A stretch of 64,000 nucleotides of DNA, from NCBI GenBank assembly GCA_002803225.1, contig NXFV01001259.1:1-64000 (forward strand). Reading direction: 5' to 3'. This document shows positions 1-10,942 of the stretch, piece after piece (within the stretch, counting starts at the first letter, position 1; every line of letters begins with the position of its first letter). The notes beneath the pieces were generated by a model. That model was not told the DNA's origin. It searched no databases and worked only from the letters and a program-made list of their open reading frames with translations. A program made the translations under genes and the position numbers. Origin of the DNA: Gamarada debralockiae. Lineage: Eukaryota; Ascomycota; Leotiomycetes; Helotiales; Hyphodiscaceae.

Positions 1-3
1 GCC

Positions 4-264
4 ATGGACGCAGACAACAGAGAGGCGCTATTGCAAATTGCAGAGGAGTACCTTCCCATGCAAGAGATGACCGATATCTCAATCCAGTTCATTTACAAGC
101 AGGCACGTTCAAATTCAATCACTGCCCGTGGAAATCGGAAACAATATGTATGAGTTCTTACCGCTGAGAAACGGCGTATTCGGCTCAACGGACGATATGA
201 TAGGCAACGACTTTCGGCCCGCTCTCACAGACATGCAAGCAATTGAGGAGGAAGTCAGGAACTA
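4..264 (+). pseudogene. Degraded gene remnant of unknown family
   Basis: A coding-looking frame opens at the ATG at position 4 and reads about 49 residues (beginning MDADNREALLQIAEEYLP) before an in-frame TGA at 151. The same frame stays coding-like and basic afterwards to about 246, and another frame takes over to a TAG near 264. The TGA is what a C-to-T change in a CGA codon would produce, so decay by RIP is plausible. The window edge cuts the region, so more of the gene may lie upstream. I do not recognise the family, and no domain can be named. Confidence 0.3.
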
Positions 265-528
265 GTTTGTTAGAACCAAAAGGATCCAACAGATGTTTGA
301 GCTCACGACTCAATAATCGATACATAACATACCACCTTCGATCTCGACATTAACCAAGCATTCCGGGACCGGGAACTCTGCAGCATCATCGAGGAGATTA
401 AGATAGGGCATAGCAGCTCGCTTTCCCAATGGAATTTCCTTGCCTCTCATATTATATGGCATAGTACGCTGCAAGTCAAGTGCCAAGATCTCGGAACCCG
501 ACTAGATAATGGACGGGCAGTGCACATA

Positions 529-888
529 ATGCGACGGCTTCGTACCCTGGAAAGTGTGGAAGCCTTGATGGGTGATATAGAGACGGAGTGGAAGGAGTTG
601 ACCAGCAGGCCATTCTTGACGAATTGGTGGAATTTGCAGCGCAGCTATGGGGATTCGTGTTGGATTCCTGCGACTAGCCATATGTGGATGAATCTCATTC
701 ATTCTCGTAATGCAAGCCTGGATGGGCTCTCTATGCCTGGGGTTGAGCAGAAATTGGTCACTAAGGTATGGGCTGTATGGTTGACAGGAACTCAAAAGGG
801 ACGTCGGGAGCCGATGGCCATGTATCTAGAAGCTATAATACACAGCCAACTAGTTGTGTGCGCTAATACCGCGAAAAGTGGCACGTAG
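529..888 (+). pseudogene. Open frame of unknown function, probably a fragment
   Basis: This is an uninterrupted frame of about 119 residues from the ATG at 529 to a TAG at 886-888. Its middle is Trp-rich (WWNLQRSYGDSCWIP), and a later segment reads PGVEQKLVTKVWA followed by RRE. A similar peptide (PGVNKKLVLKVWA...QRE) is encoded at about 13396-13521, so both look like pieces of one dispersed gene family. No upstream exon or splice site was resolved and the flanks are decayed, so I treat it as a remnant. The family is not recognised. Confidence 0.35.
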
Positions 889-2263
889 GATATCAATAGC
901 TCAATCCAGTTGAGTATTTGAACTTGCCGTCTCTGCGATTGAAAAGCTTTGATGCCTTTCCTCAACTTGTGACCTAAACTCCGAAGTCCTCCAAAAAAAC
1001 ATGCCAAGAATTAAATTGAATGTGTGGCTAGCTTGAAGAAGAGACCTTGGGTCATCAAGGTTGGTGAACTTGGTAACGATTACATCTCTCCAACCACCCT
1101 CTAAAAGATCGTCTACCTTTTTTGAGCAGATTTTTTCATGAATATCAAGATTCCAACACATGCTCACAACAAGATGAGAAAGATCCCAAGGATCCACGAC
1201 TCCCACAGCAACGACGCCTCATACACCTCACTGGGAAAGACCACTGAGCCCCTACTTTCGTATCTTTATCAGAGCCATGCCGAAAGCTGCGAGAAGAGAT
1301 TACAGAATGTTTCACAAAGGAGCAAAGTTCAAGCAGAGCTTGCCATTTCAACGAAGTACTGTCTCATCAAGTAACAGAACACATTCTTCGCCCTACTAAT
1401 CGACGAAGAGTTTTGGATGGTGAACTCTGTTAGGTGGACGAGATGCTAGGCCTTTAATCTCTCATCCTAATCTGTCACATGCTGCACCAAATTCAAAGAA
1501 GTCCTCGCACCTACCGACTTTTAGATGATACGCAGCCTCGCCCTTTATTTTAATACCGAAGACGAGCCAGGTCGGCAAGATAATTTCAATGCGCTCAAGT
1601 GAGTGCCTTATCTTCCAAACCTAGTAAGCATAGATCTTTTGCTTGGCGAAGCTTTGAACGATTGGGATATCTGCGGAGAACATTTGAAGAGCCGCTGTCA
1701 AGTGGCGGATCGCTTATGCTTCCTACGAGTTCAATAAAGCTCGCGCGTCTGAAGCCTGTACCCTCGGCATCGCGATAAATGGTTGAAAGCAGTGATGCCT
1801 TTCCTGGAACAGCAGCATTCCCAGGAGGTTCTTAAAAGACGCGCATACAAATGTCAGATCCGAGAAAGACGTATGAAAACCAGTGAATCCCCGAATTTAG
1901 GCCATCAAAGGTAACCGATTTACTTTTCCAGTTCAGAATCCAATCTAATAGAATGTACTACATGTATTTAAACACTTCTTATAATATGTCTCAATGCAAA
2001 TATTTTAATCTTTAGGAAATTCGAAACACTGCAACGAAAATGCATTCATTATCTTCACAGCTTCCACCGAGGACCGGGACTAACCCAGCACGCACCTTGG
2101 ATGCAACAGGAACCCCGTGTCTGGGCTCAGGTTCTTACGAAATGAATTCCATCTCGCGGGATAGAACTGTCTCGGAACCTGATGCAAGGGAAGATCAAAA
2201 AGTTACCTGAAGTCCCCAAAAGATGAAAATAAATCCTCTATGGGGACGATGTCATGAGCCAGC
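889..2263. other. Gene-poor decayed stretch
   Basis: No convincing gene is present. A 78-residue plus-strand frame at 1138-1374 and a 101-residue minus-strand frame at 901-1206 both look partly protein-like. Neither has splice signals, neighbouring exons or a recognisable motif. The rest is stop-rich in all frames and becomes AT-richer towards 1900-2040. Confidence 0.5.
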
Positions 2264-2703
2264 TACCGTATTAATTGCTTTATAAGACCGCTTCATTTTA
2301 TAAGCCTACTTACTTATAAGCAACAGATCAAATTCGGCTCGATGGACTACAGGGGTCTATATAATGTTATAAGCACCTAGTGGGGGTCATCGTGGGGCAA
2401 ATTTATCGCTCAAACACTCTGTAAGTATAGCGCTCCTCACTATAATTTTAGGGCTCTACAGCGCCCGACTGCCTAAAATCACAGCGCACACTCTTCTGGA
2501 ATTACAGGTTGTCTGTCGCATAACAAGCTATCAGTTGTAGTAATTAAAGGCTATTAGTAACTATAATTCCACTTTAAATTTTAGCACATGGCTCATTAAT
2601 TCAGTTACAAGCACTTACTCCTATTATAAGCAACGGTTCTAGTTCTTTAAAAAGTACGATTTAGGGTTATAGGAACGTATCCTATAAAGCAATTGATACG
2701 GTA
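2264..2703. mobile_element. TA-flanked inverted-repeat element (MITE-like, 436 bp plus TA)
   Basis: The left end at 2266-2284 reads CCGTATTAATTGCTTTATA. The right end at 2683-2701 is its reverse complement with one mismatch (CCGTATC... when inverted). Both ends are directly flanked by TA (2264-2265 and 2702-2703), the target-site duplication of the Tc1/mariner/pogo superfamily. The interior has no open frame and carries several TTATAAGC-type motifs. A non-autonomous Tc1/mariner-type MITE is the simplest reading. The dead transposase 1 kb downstream need not be its source, because no matching termini were found there. Confidence 0.72.
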
Positions 2704-3687
2704 GTTCAGGTAACACATGGTCATAATGACAACGGCGGGATATCAGCCCGCAGTCGTTGCTGAGCGGGTTGGAGGAGCTTGGGGCTGTGGCGCGTAGAGG
2801 TAATTCCGCCATGGCCTGCGTACGTTTCTGCGGGAAGGAGACGCGCTGTGGCACCTCATTGAACCAACCACATGCGGCCTGTGTCGGAACGTTGGACAGC
2901 TTGTCACCAATTAGCATTGAAGACAAGCGAAATGAGCGGGATACAGCAACCAACAATTATGTCTTCAGGCAGCCAAAACTGTAGGATAGCTTCTCTTCAC
3001 AAAAGCCAGCCTGAGAGTGTACTCGGTCAGCTGTGTGCATCTCAAATTTTCTGGCAAAGACTGTCTTGCACTATACAGCAAGTAATATACAATCGAGCTG
3101 ACCAAGGAAATGCTAGAGTTGACGAAGTCAAGTTCAAAGAGGTTGGAAGACAGTCTAGGGTTGATTTAGGAACTCATTTAGAGCTGACTTTATCGTCCGG
3201 ATAGAACCTCGTCAAGGACTAAGCCAAGCCTTCTTGGTGCTTCAGCGCTCATTTGACATTGCACCAATTCCGCCTTGTCCCCTAAAATGTCTTTTCACCT
3301 CTCCATACCTAGTGTCATCAACTCCAGCATTTTTTAGGTCAGCCCAGAGAACATTTGTCTCAGGTAAAATACGAAATTTACAAGACTACCATCTCGAGAA
3401 CTATCTCGCCTATGAGGGCTTCAGCAGATCAATCACGGCACGGAGAGATCCGTCTGACGAGGGAATTAACAGCAGGATGTAAATAGAGTGAGTCATGTCA
3501 AATCCAACAAAACTTCTGCAATATTTGCTCAGTATCCATGAGGAACTGTGCTTGATCATTTGTCACTTCAGATATTACCGCTACCGAAGACAAGTCTAGT
3601 CAACGTTTTTGCAGATCAGGGTTACTTCGCATATGGTCCTATCATTTGCGCAATCATCGTCGAAGCGCCACTATCTTTAACCTCAAA
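2704..3687. other. Spacer without a supported gene
   Basis: There are scattered frames of 75-110 codons on the plus strand (2757-2984, 2872-3204, 3234-3482), but they overlap each other. None has a recognisable domain, splice site or partner exon. The last 150 bases may be the 5' part of the transposon whose transposase begins at 3688. No terminal repeat was found there. Confidence 0.45.
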
Positions 3688-4944
3688 ATGGCACCCACAA
3701 CTCACTCTACAAAACGCGCCAATAGTACTATTCCAGTCTGCGAATACACTTCTGGCAAAAGAATCAGGTTTTTTGAAGCCCTTGATACGCGGCACGAGTC
3801 TCAAAGCCAAAACGCGATCGTAGCGTCCAAAGGGATACCCTAATCAACCGCGTCAAGATGGATACGAGAACGTAGAGAGATTAGCTCCCCCGCATATCAG
3901 CGTACTCACAAGAGATTAAATATTCTTGGGCGACACAAAAAGGTCTCGAAAGAGACTTATAAGATACTTGTTTCACTATCAAGAAACAAGGTTCAAAATC
4001 AATTGTACGAGGCACAGATCAAATTCTATAATTTGCCTATTAAGAAGCGTGCACTCCAAGCAGGACTCAAATAGCATATAAATAGAGGTCAGCGCTATAA
4101 ACAGGCATACATTAAGAAGAAGATTACAAATGTAAACTAGCAAAAGCGGACAATATATAGCTTTAACTACAAGGGCAAATCAATCCATGATTTCTGGCAG
4201 TTTGTCTACTTTATAGACGAAGCACACATTGATCCTTCTTTAGCATGTCAAGGAGATATTCTATAGGAAAGAGGGACATAATACAATAAGAAGAATATCT
4301 AAGAGAGGGGCGAGAAGACAGGTGTAAAACTCCATATCACTGCATAGTGTAATTAGCACGAGAAAGCACCTTAATTAGAGTTCTACAATAATAGAAACGA
4401 CTTTGTGGTCAAGCTTATAAGACCTCCTAAGCCTAGGAAGTCTAAGTATAAGTCAGATGAGGTATATTAGGGTCACTTGACAAGTGGGATACTTCGATTA
4501 GACATGACAAGGAAGTCAAGCCTAAGGGCAATACTATGACGCAAAAGCACTATTACGAGCGTCTATTACTTATATACATCAAAGCTATTCAAAAAGCACG
4601 ATTGCGCGACCCCTAGAATTGGGTTTTACAAGAGGATAATGACCCAAGTCATAGTATGAAGAAGCTGGCCTAGCACAACATCTCAAAGACTCCAATTAGA
4701 TCTGTAACCTTATACACCCTCCCTAGTCACCTGATCTAAACTCTATAGAAGCTTGCTGGAATATTCTAAAGCAACGGCTACACTAGGCATATAGCATTCG
4801 ATCGAGGAGCTTAAAGGCATTTTGCAGGAGGAATGGAGTCAAATCACAATGCAAGAGGTTCGCGCGTGCATCGCAGAGATACCCGAGCAATGTGGAAGAC
4901 TAGTTAAATCAGGTGGAAAACCCATCAAGACTGCGTTGTGGTGA
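3688..4944 (+). pseudogene. Dead Tc1/mariner-family transposase (DDE_3 type)
   Basis: From the ATG at 3688 one frame can be followed for about 420 codons. It starts with an N-terminal helix-turn-helix region (STASRWIRERREI), then reads FWQFVYFIDEAHID with the first catalytic Asp. After small frame changes come EDNDPSHS (second Asp), a decayed SPDLNSIEACWNILK (third acidic residue), a SIEELKGILQEEW helix and a terminal KPIKTALW. At least eight stops interrupt it, mostly TAG/TAA where CAG, CGA or CAA would be expected, plus at least two frame changes around 4480 and 4640-4800. This fits the fungal Tc1/mariner class inactivated by RIP. Terminal inverted repeats could not be located. The C-rich tract at 4973-4979 lies just beyond the stop. 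Confidence 0.88.
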
Positions 4945-5530
4945 TATAGAGTAGAATATTATGCATTTTTACCCCCCCAATTTTGGCGTTCCGCGAGATC
5001 TTCGGCTGTTCCACGAATTAGTGCACACACTGGTGGTTTTTTGTGTATTGCTATGCTAATTGGGTGGGTGGGTGCTAGCCGAACAATTTACCCAGGGGCC
5101 GAGATACATTCCCTGCTGGGATAATATGGGCCCAATTCTCCGCCAACGAGGATGCTCCGGGCTCCACGGAATCTGTCAAGGCCCTGTTTCAGCCTGATTG
5201 ACTTGGCCCAGCATCCCTGCCTCACTTACTCTGTTCCACTAGATCACCCGAAGGTTTCCTGCGTGGCCTGCTGTTCTCGACATGTCAACTGACTCAGATA
5301 CGGCGCGGGGAAATGAGTAGTGGGGAATTGGGATGAGAGTTAATGTACTGTATGAAAGTTTCCTTAGTCCCAGTCGGTGGATTGGGGGCTGTGTAACTTG
5401 GCAAATTTGGGAAAGGCAACCTTTCCTTGTTCTTGGCCGCAAACTTCTGAAGGTCCTTCGCGGTCTCAATTCTATTCTGTTCACTTCTTGGTCGCCGGCG
5501 AGAATGTGATCGTTGGTCGCTAAAGTGATC
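4945..5530. other. Spacer and promoter of the rhodopsin-domain gene
   Basis: No supported gene. Its left part is probably the 3' end of the transposon. Its right part should contain the promoter and leader of the gene starting at 5531. Minus-strand frames of 85-137 codons here lack any motif and overlap the start of that gene, so they were not accepted. Confidence 0.5.
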
Positions 5531-7036
5531 ATGGCCTTTCCTCGCGCCCATGCCGCCGTTGTATACGTTTCGCCAGAGAAGGAGGTCAACGCTGGATTAT
5601 GGACTCTTTTCGGCGGTGCCAGCGTTTTTCTCTTCCTGAGGATTTGGTGCAAGTATACCAGACGAATGGGCCTGTGGTATGATGATTATATTCTCATAAC
5701 ATCATGGGTGAGCGCCTCCAACCCAGTTAATTGATTTGGTGAAATTAGTTGAAACATTTCCACTTCGCCAATCGTCAGGATTCGATACTGACGATCATAT
5801 AGTTGATACTTTTGGTAAACAACATCATAATTACTGTCGAGTTTGCTACTGGCTATGTCACACAAGGCTCGTGGAATGATCGCATGCACATCCTCATCAA
5901 CATCACGTCGTGCGGTACCTTGCTCGGGCAAACACTGACCAAGACCGCGTTTGGCGTCACGTTGCTGCGCATGTCGAATCGATGGCAGAAATCTCTTTTG
6001 TGGTTTTGCATTGTCACGATGAATGTCTGGATGTTTATCAAGGTCATGTTTCAATGGGCTAAGTACTGCGACAAGAGTAACTATCAACAGTGGTATAGAA
6101 TTCCGGGCATGTGCATCAACTACAACTTTGAGGAGAGCTTTAAGGAGGGCGGCAATAGTGAGTTCAAGACTGAGCGCGCTAGAATTGTGTTTGGTTACTG
6201 ATTGTGCTTGTCAGCTTACAACATCATAATGGACTTTGTGTTTGCTCTTATTCCGTGGTGGATCACATGGCCATTGGAGATGCGAAAAGCAGAAAAGATC
6301 GGCCTCTCCGTTACGATGAGTTTGGGAATGATGTTTGTTCGCATCTAACGAGGATCGAGATACCCTCACTGCTGAAACACGTGCTGACCGTCAACAGTAT
6401 TGCCATTTTCTCCGCCATAAGAACGAGTTGGGAATATACCGATATCCAGCACACTCACGACGCATATTACTATTGTGAGTCCAAATTTCCCCGCCTTCAC
6501 CCACCAGCCACTGACAAGCATCTCCTCCAGGGCGCAACGGCATGTCATTGATATGGTACTCAGCCGAAGTAGCAGGTACTATAATCGTGCAATGCATCCC
6601 CATCCTCCGCCCCTTCCTTCGCGACATGCACACAACTCTGGCCTCCAAACGCCTCAACGACACCGAAACCGGCCGAACCGGCACCACAACCTGGCGCAGC
6701 ACCATCGATGCGAAACGCAACTCGACATACAGCAATACCAACAGCCACAGATACGAAGAAGGCAAGAAGGCTACGGAAATTATTATCCTGAGAGATATTC
6801 CTGAGGAGGGAGCAGAGTTGAGGAAAGCGTCGACGGATTATTCGTCTGATAGTCTGACGCCGATCACGACGTCCGGCCCACTGTTCAGCGATATGTTGCC
6901 ATATCAGGGGAGTTATGGACATATGACGGAGATTCATAGTCAGAGTAGGAGGAGCTGGATGGATGTGGAGCAGCATGAGCCGAGGGGTTTGTCGCCGCCG
7001 CCGAGGAGGCCGTCCGTAAAGAGGCCGGCGAGGTGA
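5531..7036 (+). CDS. Rhodopsin-domain integral membrane protein (fungal PTH11/SAT4-like family)
   Basis: Five exons, 5531-5707, 5803-6157, 6215-6332, 6398-6474 and 6531-7036, keep phase throughout and give 410 residues. All introns are GT-AG, and several have CTGAC or CTGAT branch sites. The protein has about seven hydrophobic spans. Signatures of the fungal rhodopsin-domain family are the basic YDDYILITSW loop near the N terminus, GQTLTKTAFGVTLLRM, and EVAGTIIVQCIPILRPFLRD before the cytoplasmic tail. The tail (about residues 265-410) is polar, Ser/Arg-rich and probably unstructured. Family members are plasma-membrane proteins, some receptor-like in surface sensing, but no ligand can be inferred here. 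The conserved DDY and CIP.LRP motifs are intact, so this gene looks functional despite its decayed surroundings. The ATG at 5531 is the first in frame; a TTG 18 bases upstream was ignored. Confidence 0.9.
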
Positions 7037-7220
7037 GGGTTGTGAGATGAACGACTTGCATGTTCGTGAAGATGTGGCAAGCCTGGATGTACATTACACA
7101 CTGTACAACTAGAAATGAAGTTTGAGATCAAATCCTCAAGGTCATCGTGACCAGTGGCGGCGGGCCGGCTCGCGCTTAGGGCCGGTCTGCGAATACCTAA
7201 ATTTGCGACATTAATGCGCC
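7037..7220. other. 3' flank of the rhodopsin-domain gene
   Basis: This short stretch should contain the gene's 3' untranslated region, then GC-rich sequence leading into the repeat-like region. No gene is seen. Confidence 0.4.
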
Positions 7221-7568
7221 TGTAGCAGTTGGTGCCATCAGAGGGCAGCAGGAGGGATCACAATGCAGCAGAGTAAGCGGCACGGTGTGGTGGCGGTGGG
7301 AAGTCGTAGGCGACTCGGAGTATATTGCTAAGCTTAAAGTACAGATATCAAGTCAGAGATAAACTCAAGCTTACCCTTTCCCAGGAGCTTGACTCTTACT
7401 CTTATATATATCCTTCTACTAATCTTCCTATAATCAGCTGTGCAGAGAGTTCAGCTGTTCAGAGAGTACTCCCTCCGAGACTCCTTTGAGCTCTTTTCAA
7501 GAATTCTTTGAGCTCCTTCTACTGTTCCTTTGTCTATAGCGACTGTTGCGCCTAGGGCGGTTGCTACA
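7221..7568. repeat. Possible solo LTR (348 bp)
   Basis: The stretch begins TGTAGCA and ends TGCTACA, a perfect 7-bp terminal inverted repeat of the TG...CA kind expected of LTRs. Inside is a TATA-like run (CTCTTATATATATCC, near 7400) followed by pyrimidine-rich sequence, as in an LTR promoter. No target-site duplication was found, and no retroelement genes or primer-binding site are nearby, so it could be chance. Nothing coding is seen here. Confidence 0.3.
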
Positions 7569-7959
7569 AAGCCTCTTCCCTGTAGAGCTTGAGGCTCATA
7601 TTACAACCCCCCCCCCCTTTGGCACTCAAGCTTTATCCCACATAACTAAACCCCCATGTGACGCACACCATACGTGACACTAAGGAATATTAAACTATAC
7701 AAGTATACTCCTTAGACTCTTCTTTACTGGTAGAATAAGTTAGAGATTGATTAGAGAATCTTTATCATTATACACACTACTATTCTAGTGTTTATCATTG
7801 TGGCGCCACGGCCAGAGTTTAGCGGGGTATACCACCCTACTGCCGCCTGACCGGCGTCTATATAGACAAACCAGGCTAACTCCTTTGAGAGTTTATTTGC
7901 GATGATAATTTCACTCTCTACTGAACTCTGCATAGTCGATCTCTGAATATTGCTATATT
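7569..7959. other. Repeat-like spacer with a poly-C tract
   Basis: No gene is supported. A run of 13 C lies at about 7606-7618. The sequence to 7930 is AT-rich with stops in all frames and looks like a decayed repeat. Confidence 0.45.
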
Positions 7960-8245
7960 ATGGAAAGGCAGCCCTATACTAGCATAGCTCGATGTCAATG
8001 GGACACGATTGAGGCGATACATGATGACCCAAAGTATGGCATCGTTCTTGAGCCAACAAATATCATACGACGTCAATTTTATCGAAGGGGTTATTTTGCT
8101 GTTTTTTAATGATGAAAGCGCAGACTCCTATGTGCGAGACTTCAACGACTTGATTGAAGCTGCTCTGGCAGAGGATGATTATGAAGAAGCATTGGATATT
8201 GATTCAAGGACAAGGCTTTCATTTTACAGGCTCAGCATCGTCTAA
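7960..8245 (+). pseudogene. Small gene broken by a frameshift in a T7 run
   Basis: The ATG at 7960 opens 49 protein-like residues (MERQPYTSIARCQWDTIEA... to YRRGYFAVF) that stop at 8107-8109 directly after a run of seven T. In the neighbouring frame the sequence continues without a break as FNDESADSYVRDFNDLIEAALAEDD and ends at 8245. A one-base length change in the T run would join the two into about 95 residues. The family is not recognised. It could be a pseudogene or a sequencing slip in the homopolymer. A true intron is unlikely, because no GT-AG pair joins the two frames. Confidence 0.45.
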
Positions 8246-8282
8246 AAATTGACGAACCCTCTGCTCATGTACTTGAAGGTTC

Positions 8283-9836
8283 CTACTCGTATAGAACTTG
8301 TCCTTCTCTCGTGTACCAAGATGTGTTGTCGACATTTGAGCAAAGCAAACAACTCAATCGAATATCGCATTTTTCAATATCCGTTGCCACCTTTACCAAA
8401 TGCACCCGAGCTGTTTCCAGGACCTGATATTGTCCAAACCCTAGCCGGAGTCCCGCTTCTTCGATGTCAATCACAAACTCCGCAACTTTCGACGCCCCGA
8501 TACTCCTCCATGATCCTTCCTGAAGGCGCTTCGATGCGAGAAGTGTAACAGAGTGTCTTCGGACTTGCAGATCACGACACTTGATTGCTGTAATGAAGAG
8601 TGGAGTAATCGCTCCAATGTCAAACGAGAAGAATCGGCTGGTAGGCAGCGCAGAGCTCGAAGTTCCGCCACCAAGCAATTCTTCGCCGAGGGCAACGATT
8701 TGTTCATACTCAGATAGATGCTCGTCATGTACGGTCTCTTGTCCATAAACCCCGGTGGCGATCGTGATAGTGATGAAAGTTTAATACATCCTTAGAAGTG
8801 CAATACGACGCTGCAGTTCATCAGTGGTGTTGAGTTTGCCAACGACAAGAAACGTCCAGTTCCCAAGTTTAGTTCTTCCAAGGCTTCGCACGCTGAGTTG
8901 AGGTCCTCTGGTGGATAGGATTCGGCTCCCACAAGGCTGCTGCTCGAAAAATCCATCGAAAGATATAAATCACGTTGGCTATTGTGCCATCGAGAGAGAT
9001 GATTGATGTTGGAGGAGGGGCAAATGTCGAGGGAGCATCACATAAGTGATACGGATAAGGAGCCATAGAGTCGGCGAATGACATCGCTTGAACATCGAGG
9101 TGTTCGAAGACCTGGCTAATGTCCTCGGGTATTGATGGACGTTGTTTGAGGTGTTCCCTAGCGATAATTTGTAGGCCACTCTGAAGATGCACCTGAGCAG
9201 TGTTATAGTTGCCCCATAAAGTTCTCGTAGCAGACATAGAGGACACAGGTCACTAGCCCTTTGATGATCTTAGTTTCCGAGCCGTCCGAACTCTCTGCCA
9301 GTAAGTCCCGGGCACATCTTATAGCATAGTTATATTGCTGGGAAGCATAGCGTTTGAATTCGGTCGGGGTCATGAATGCTGGTGTCGATACCATTGACAT
9401 TCGATGCAACGCACTCAGAGAGCAGAGCGCATACCTAATCGAAGGATTCGGAGAGACTGAGCTGAAGTACCCTTCCGTGACCGGAAATCCGCCCCGAAAT
9501 AGAGACTGGAGGCTTTCGAGTTGAATGAGACAAAGAGGGCAAAGAAGTCTTTCTGCCGGAAGTCGTCAAACTTTGGAAGAGCAGGGAGAGCGCTTGACGG
9601 GTTTGGCAAAGGGCTTTTATTAGACACTGCTCCTTTTGGCTTTTCGGCACGGTTGTAGCCATCGCAATTTCTTCTCGTGTTGATGCATCTCAAGCAATCC
9701 GGGAGTGTTTCATCGCACTTAACGTGCCGGATTCTGATTTAAGTTTTAGCATCCTGCATTATGATGGCCGCAAAAGCTAAAACGGGAAGTAACTGCTCGT
9801 GAAATTGGGAACTCCTCACTTGCAAGTGTCACATCC
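8283..9836 (-). pseudogene. Zn2Cys6 transcription factor with several frameshifts
   Basis: The zinc cluster is spread over a splice. CDTCK ends at 9820, an 86-base intron (GTGAGG...CAG) follows, and exon 2 from 9733 continues IRHVKCDETLPDCLRC and NCDGY, so all six Cys are present. Downstream are the regulatory-domain hallmarks of the family: a RYALCSLSALHR block, ETKIIKGLVTCVLYVCYENF, NYNTAQVHLQSGLQII, and a C-terminal CRDLQVRRHSVTLL block ending at 8283. The reading frame changes at least four times, apparently by single-base gains: near AAGGGT and TTCGATT around 9435-9475, in GGGG near 9211, and again around 8880-8950. A stop precedes the first cluster Cys and no in-frame ATG was found. A functional protein is unlikely unless these are sequencing errors. 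It probably was a regulator of the C6 type found beside metabolic or accessory genes. Confidence 0.78.
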
Positions 9837-10189
9837 ATTTCTCGATTAGATCAAACCCCCTCGACCTCCCTTCAATTGACTCTGAGCTTGATTCCAGTAG
9901 AGTGCCGGTATGATAGTGTTTTGATGCAAGAAATGGTCTTCTCTCCGACGTGAGATAGAAAGGGGTTGTCCCAGCTGACTAATACCGAGTCAACCAATCG
10001 CCAAGCCTGTCAGCCTGAAGCTGCACCAAAAGAATCAAGTCCTGAGGCCAGATCACTTTCTCCGACTAGAAATTGACCTGAACAAGCAAGGGATTTTCAC
10101 ATCTTGACTGTCGGGATGGAGTTGCTACCGCATGCATATCGATCGATGCGGAGCAAAGACTCCTGCGGTCCTGTCCAAAAGAAAGAAAA
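9837..10189. other. Spacer upstream of the C6 pseudogene
   Basis: No supported gene. It should include the former promoter and first exon of the minus-strand C6 regulator. No ATG fitting that frame is visible. Confidence 0.4.
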
Positions 10190-10560
10190 CAGTGTCTCTT
10201 TCCAGACTGTGCCCGTCGAGATCCGTCATATGATCTATACGCACCTTCTCCCATAAAATCGATCGAGAGTTCCGAGACAGAAATCGTCATAACTGGATGA
10301 AATTTAGAGTTCTTAAGTCTGTGGATTCGAAATGATACGACATCTCACTATCACCTTCTATAATCGAGAGATTGAAAAGCGCCCCTTCCCCGACAATAGG
10401 GACGTTTTGGGTGTACTGTGTGAGTTACCGAATTCTAGAGCAGGTAGAATTTGTCATCGGGATTTTGGAGGAGTTGAAGCCTGACCTGGAAGATCATGAA
10501 GTTGGGATACTACCCGAGTTATGAAGCAACTGTGGAAGGAAGAAATTCTTAATCATAGAA
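10190..10560 (+). pseudogene. Fragment resembling a fungal 2EXR/F-box-like small protein
   Basis: One frame reads FQTVPVEIRHMIYTHLLP before a stop at about 10254. This resembles the LP.EIR..IY..LL opening of the 2EXR-type domain common in filamentous ascomycetes. Shifted by one base, the sequence goes on KIDRE and LRDRNRHNW-like, and later frames stay coding-like up to about 10530. No start codon or complete domain exists. This is motif-level evidence only. Confidence 0.3.
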
Positions 10561-10599
10561 CACTGGATGTTTGTTTGGTTCCTCATTACATCGCTTCCT

Positions 10600-10942
10600 A
10601 AATACGGTGAACGATTACAAAGCTTACCGACAATACCATTTTTAGGATGTATTTTATATTTTATAATTTCGCTTACGTAAATTAATTTTTATACTTTTAT
10701 AATAATTTAAGTTTTAAGTTAACTTATTATATTTTATTTCTTAATCGACTCTTCGAATGGCTTTCTATGGCGGTGGCTGTACACTTCGCCTCATTTATGT
10801 CTCATATTTCCTCCAGCTTAAATCTCATTTGGAGGCGTCCGTCTTCAGAACTTACGACCAAGTTCTTTCCTCTTGCCCAAGACGGTCGGGATTCTTCGAT
10901 ATAACGTCATCTTAATCTCAACCCTCAGAACGACATTGCAAA
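10600..10942. other. AT-rich block and promoter of the HET gene
   Basis: 10630-10745 is strongly AT-rich and of low complexity. The following 200 bases should be the promoter and leader of the HET-domain gene at 10943. No gene is seen here. Confidence 0.5.

Noticed and set aside
7606..7618. Poly-C tract as a regulatory element
   Set aside because: It lies in decayed sequence with no nearby gene start, so a simple homopolymer is enough explanation.
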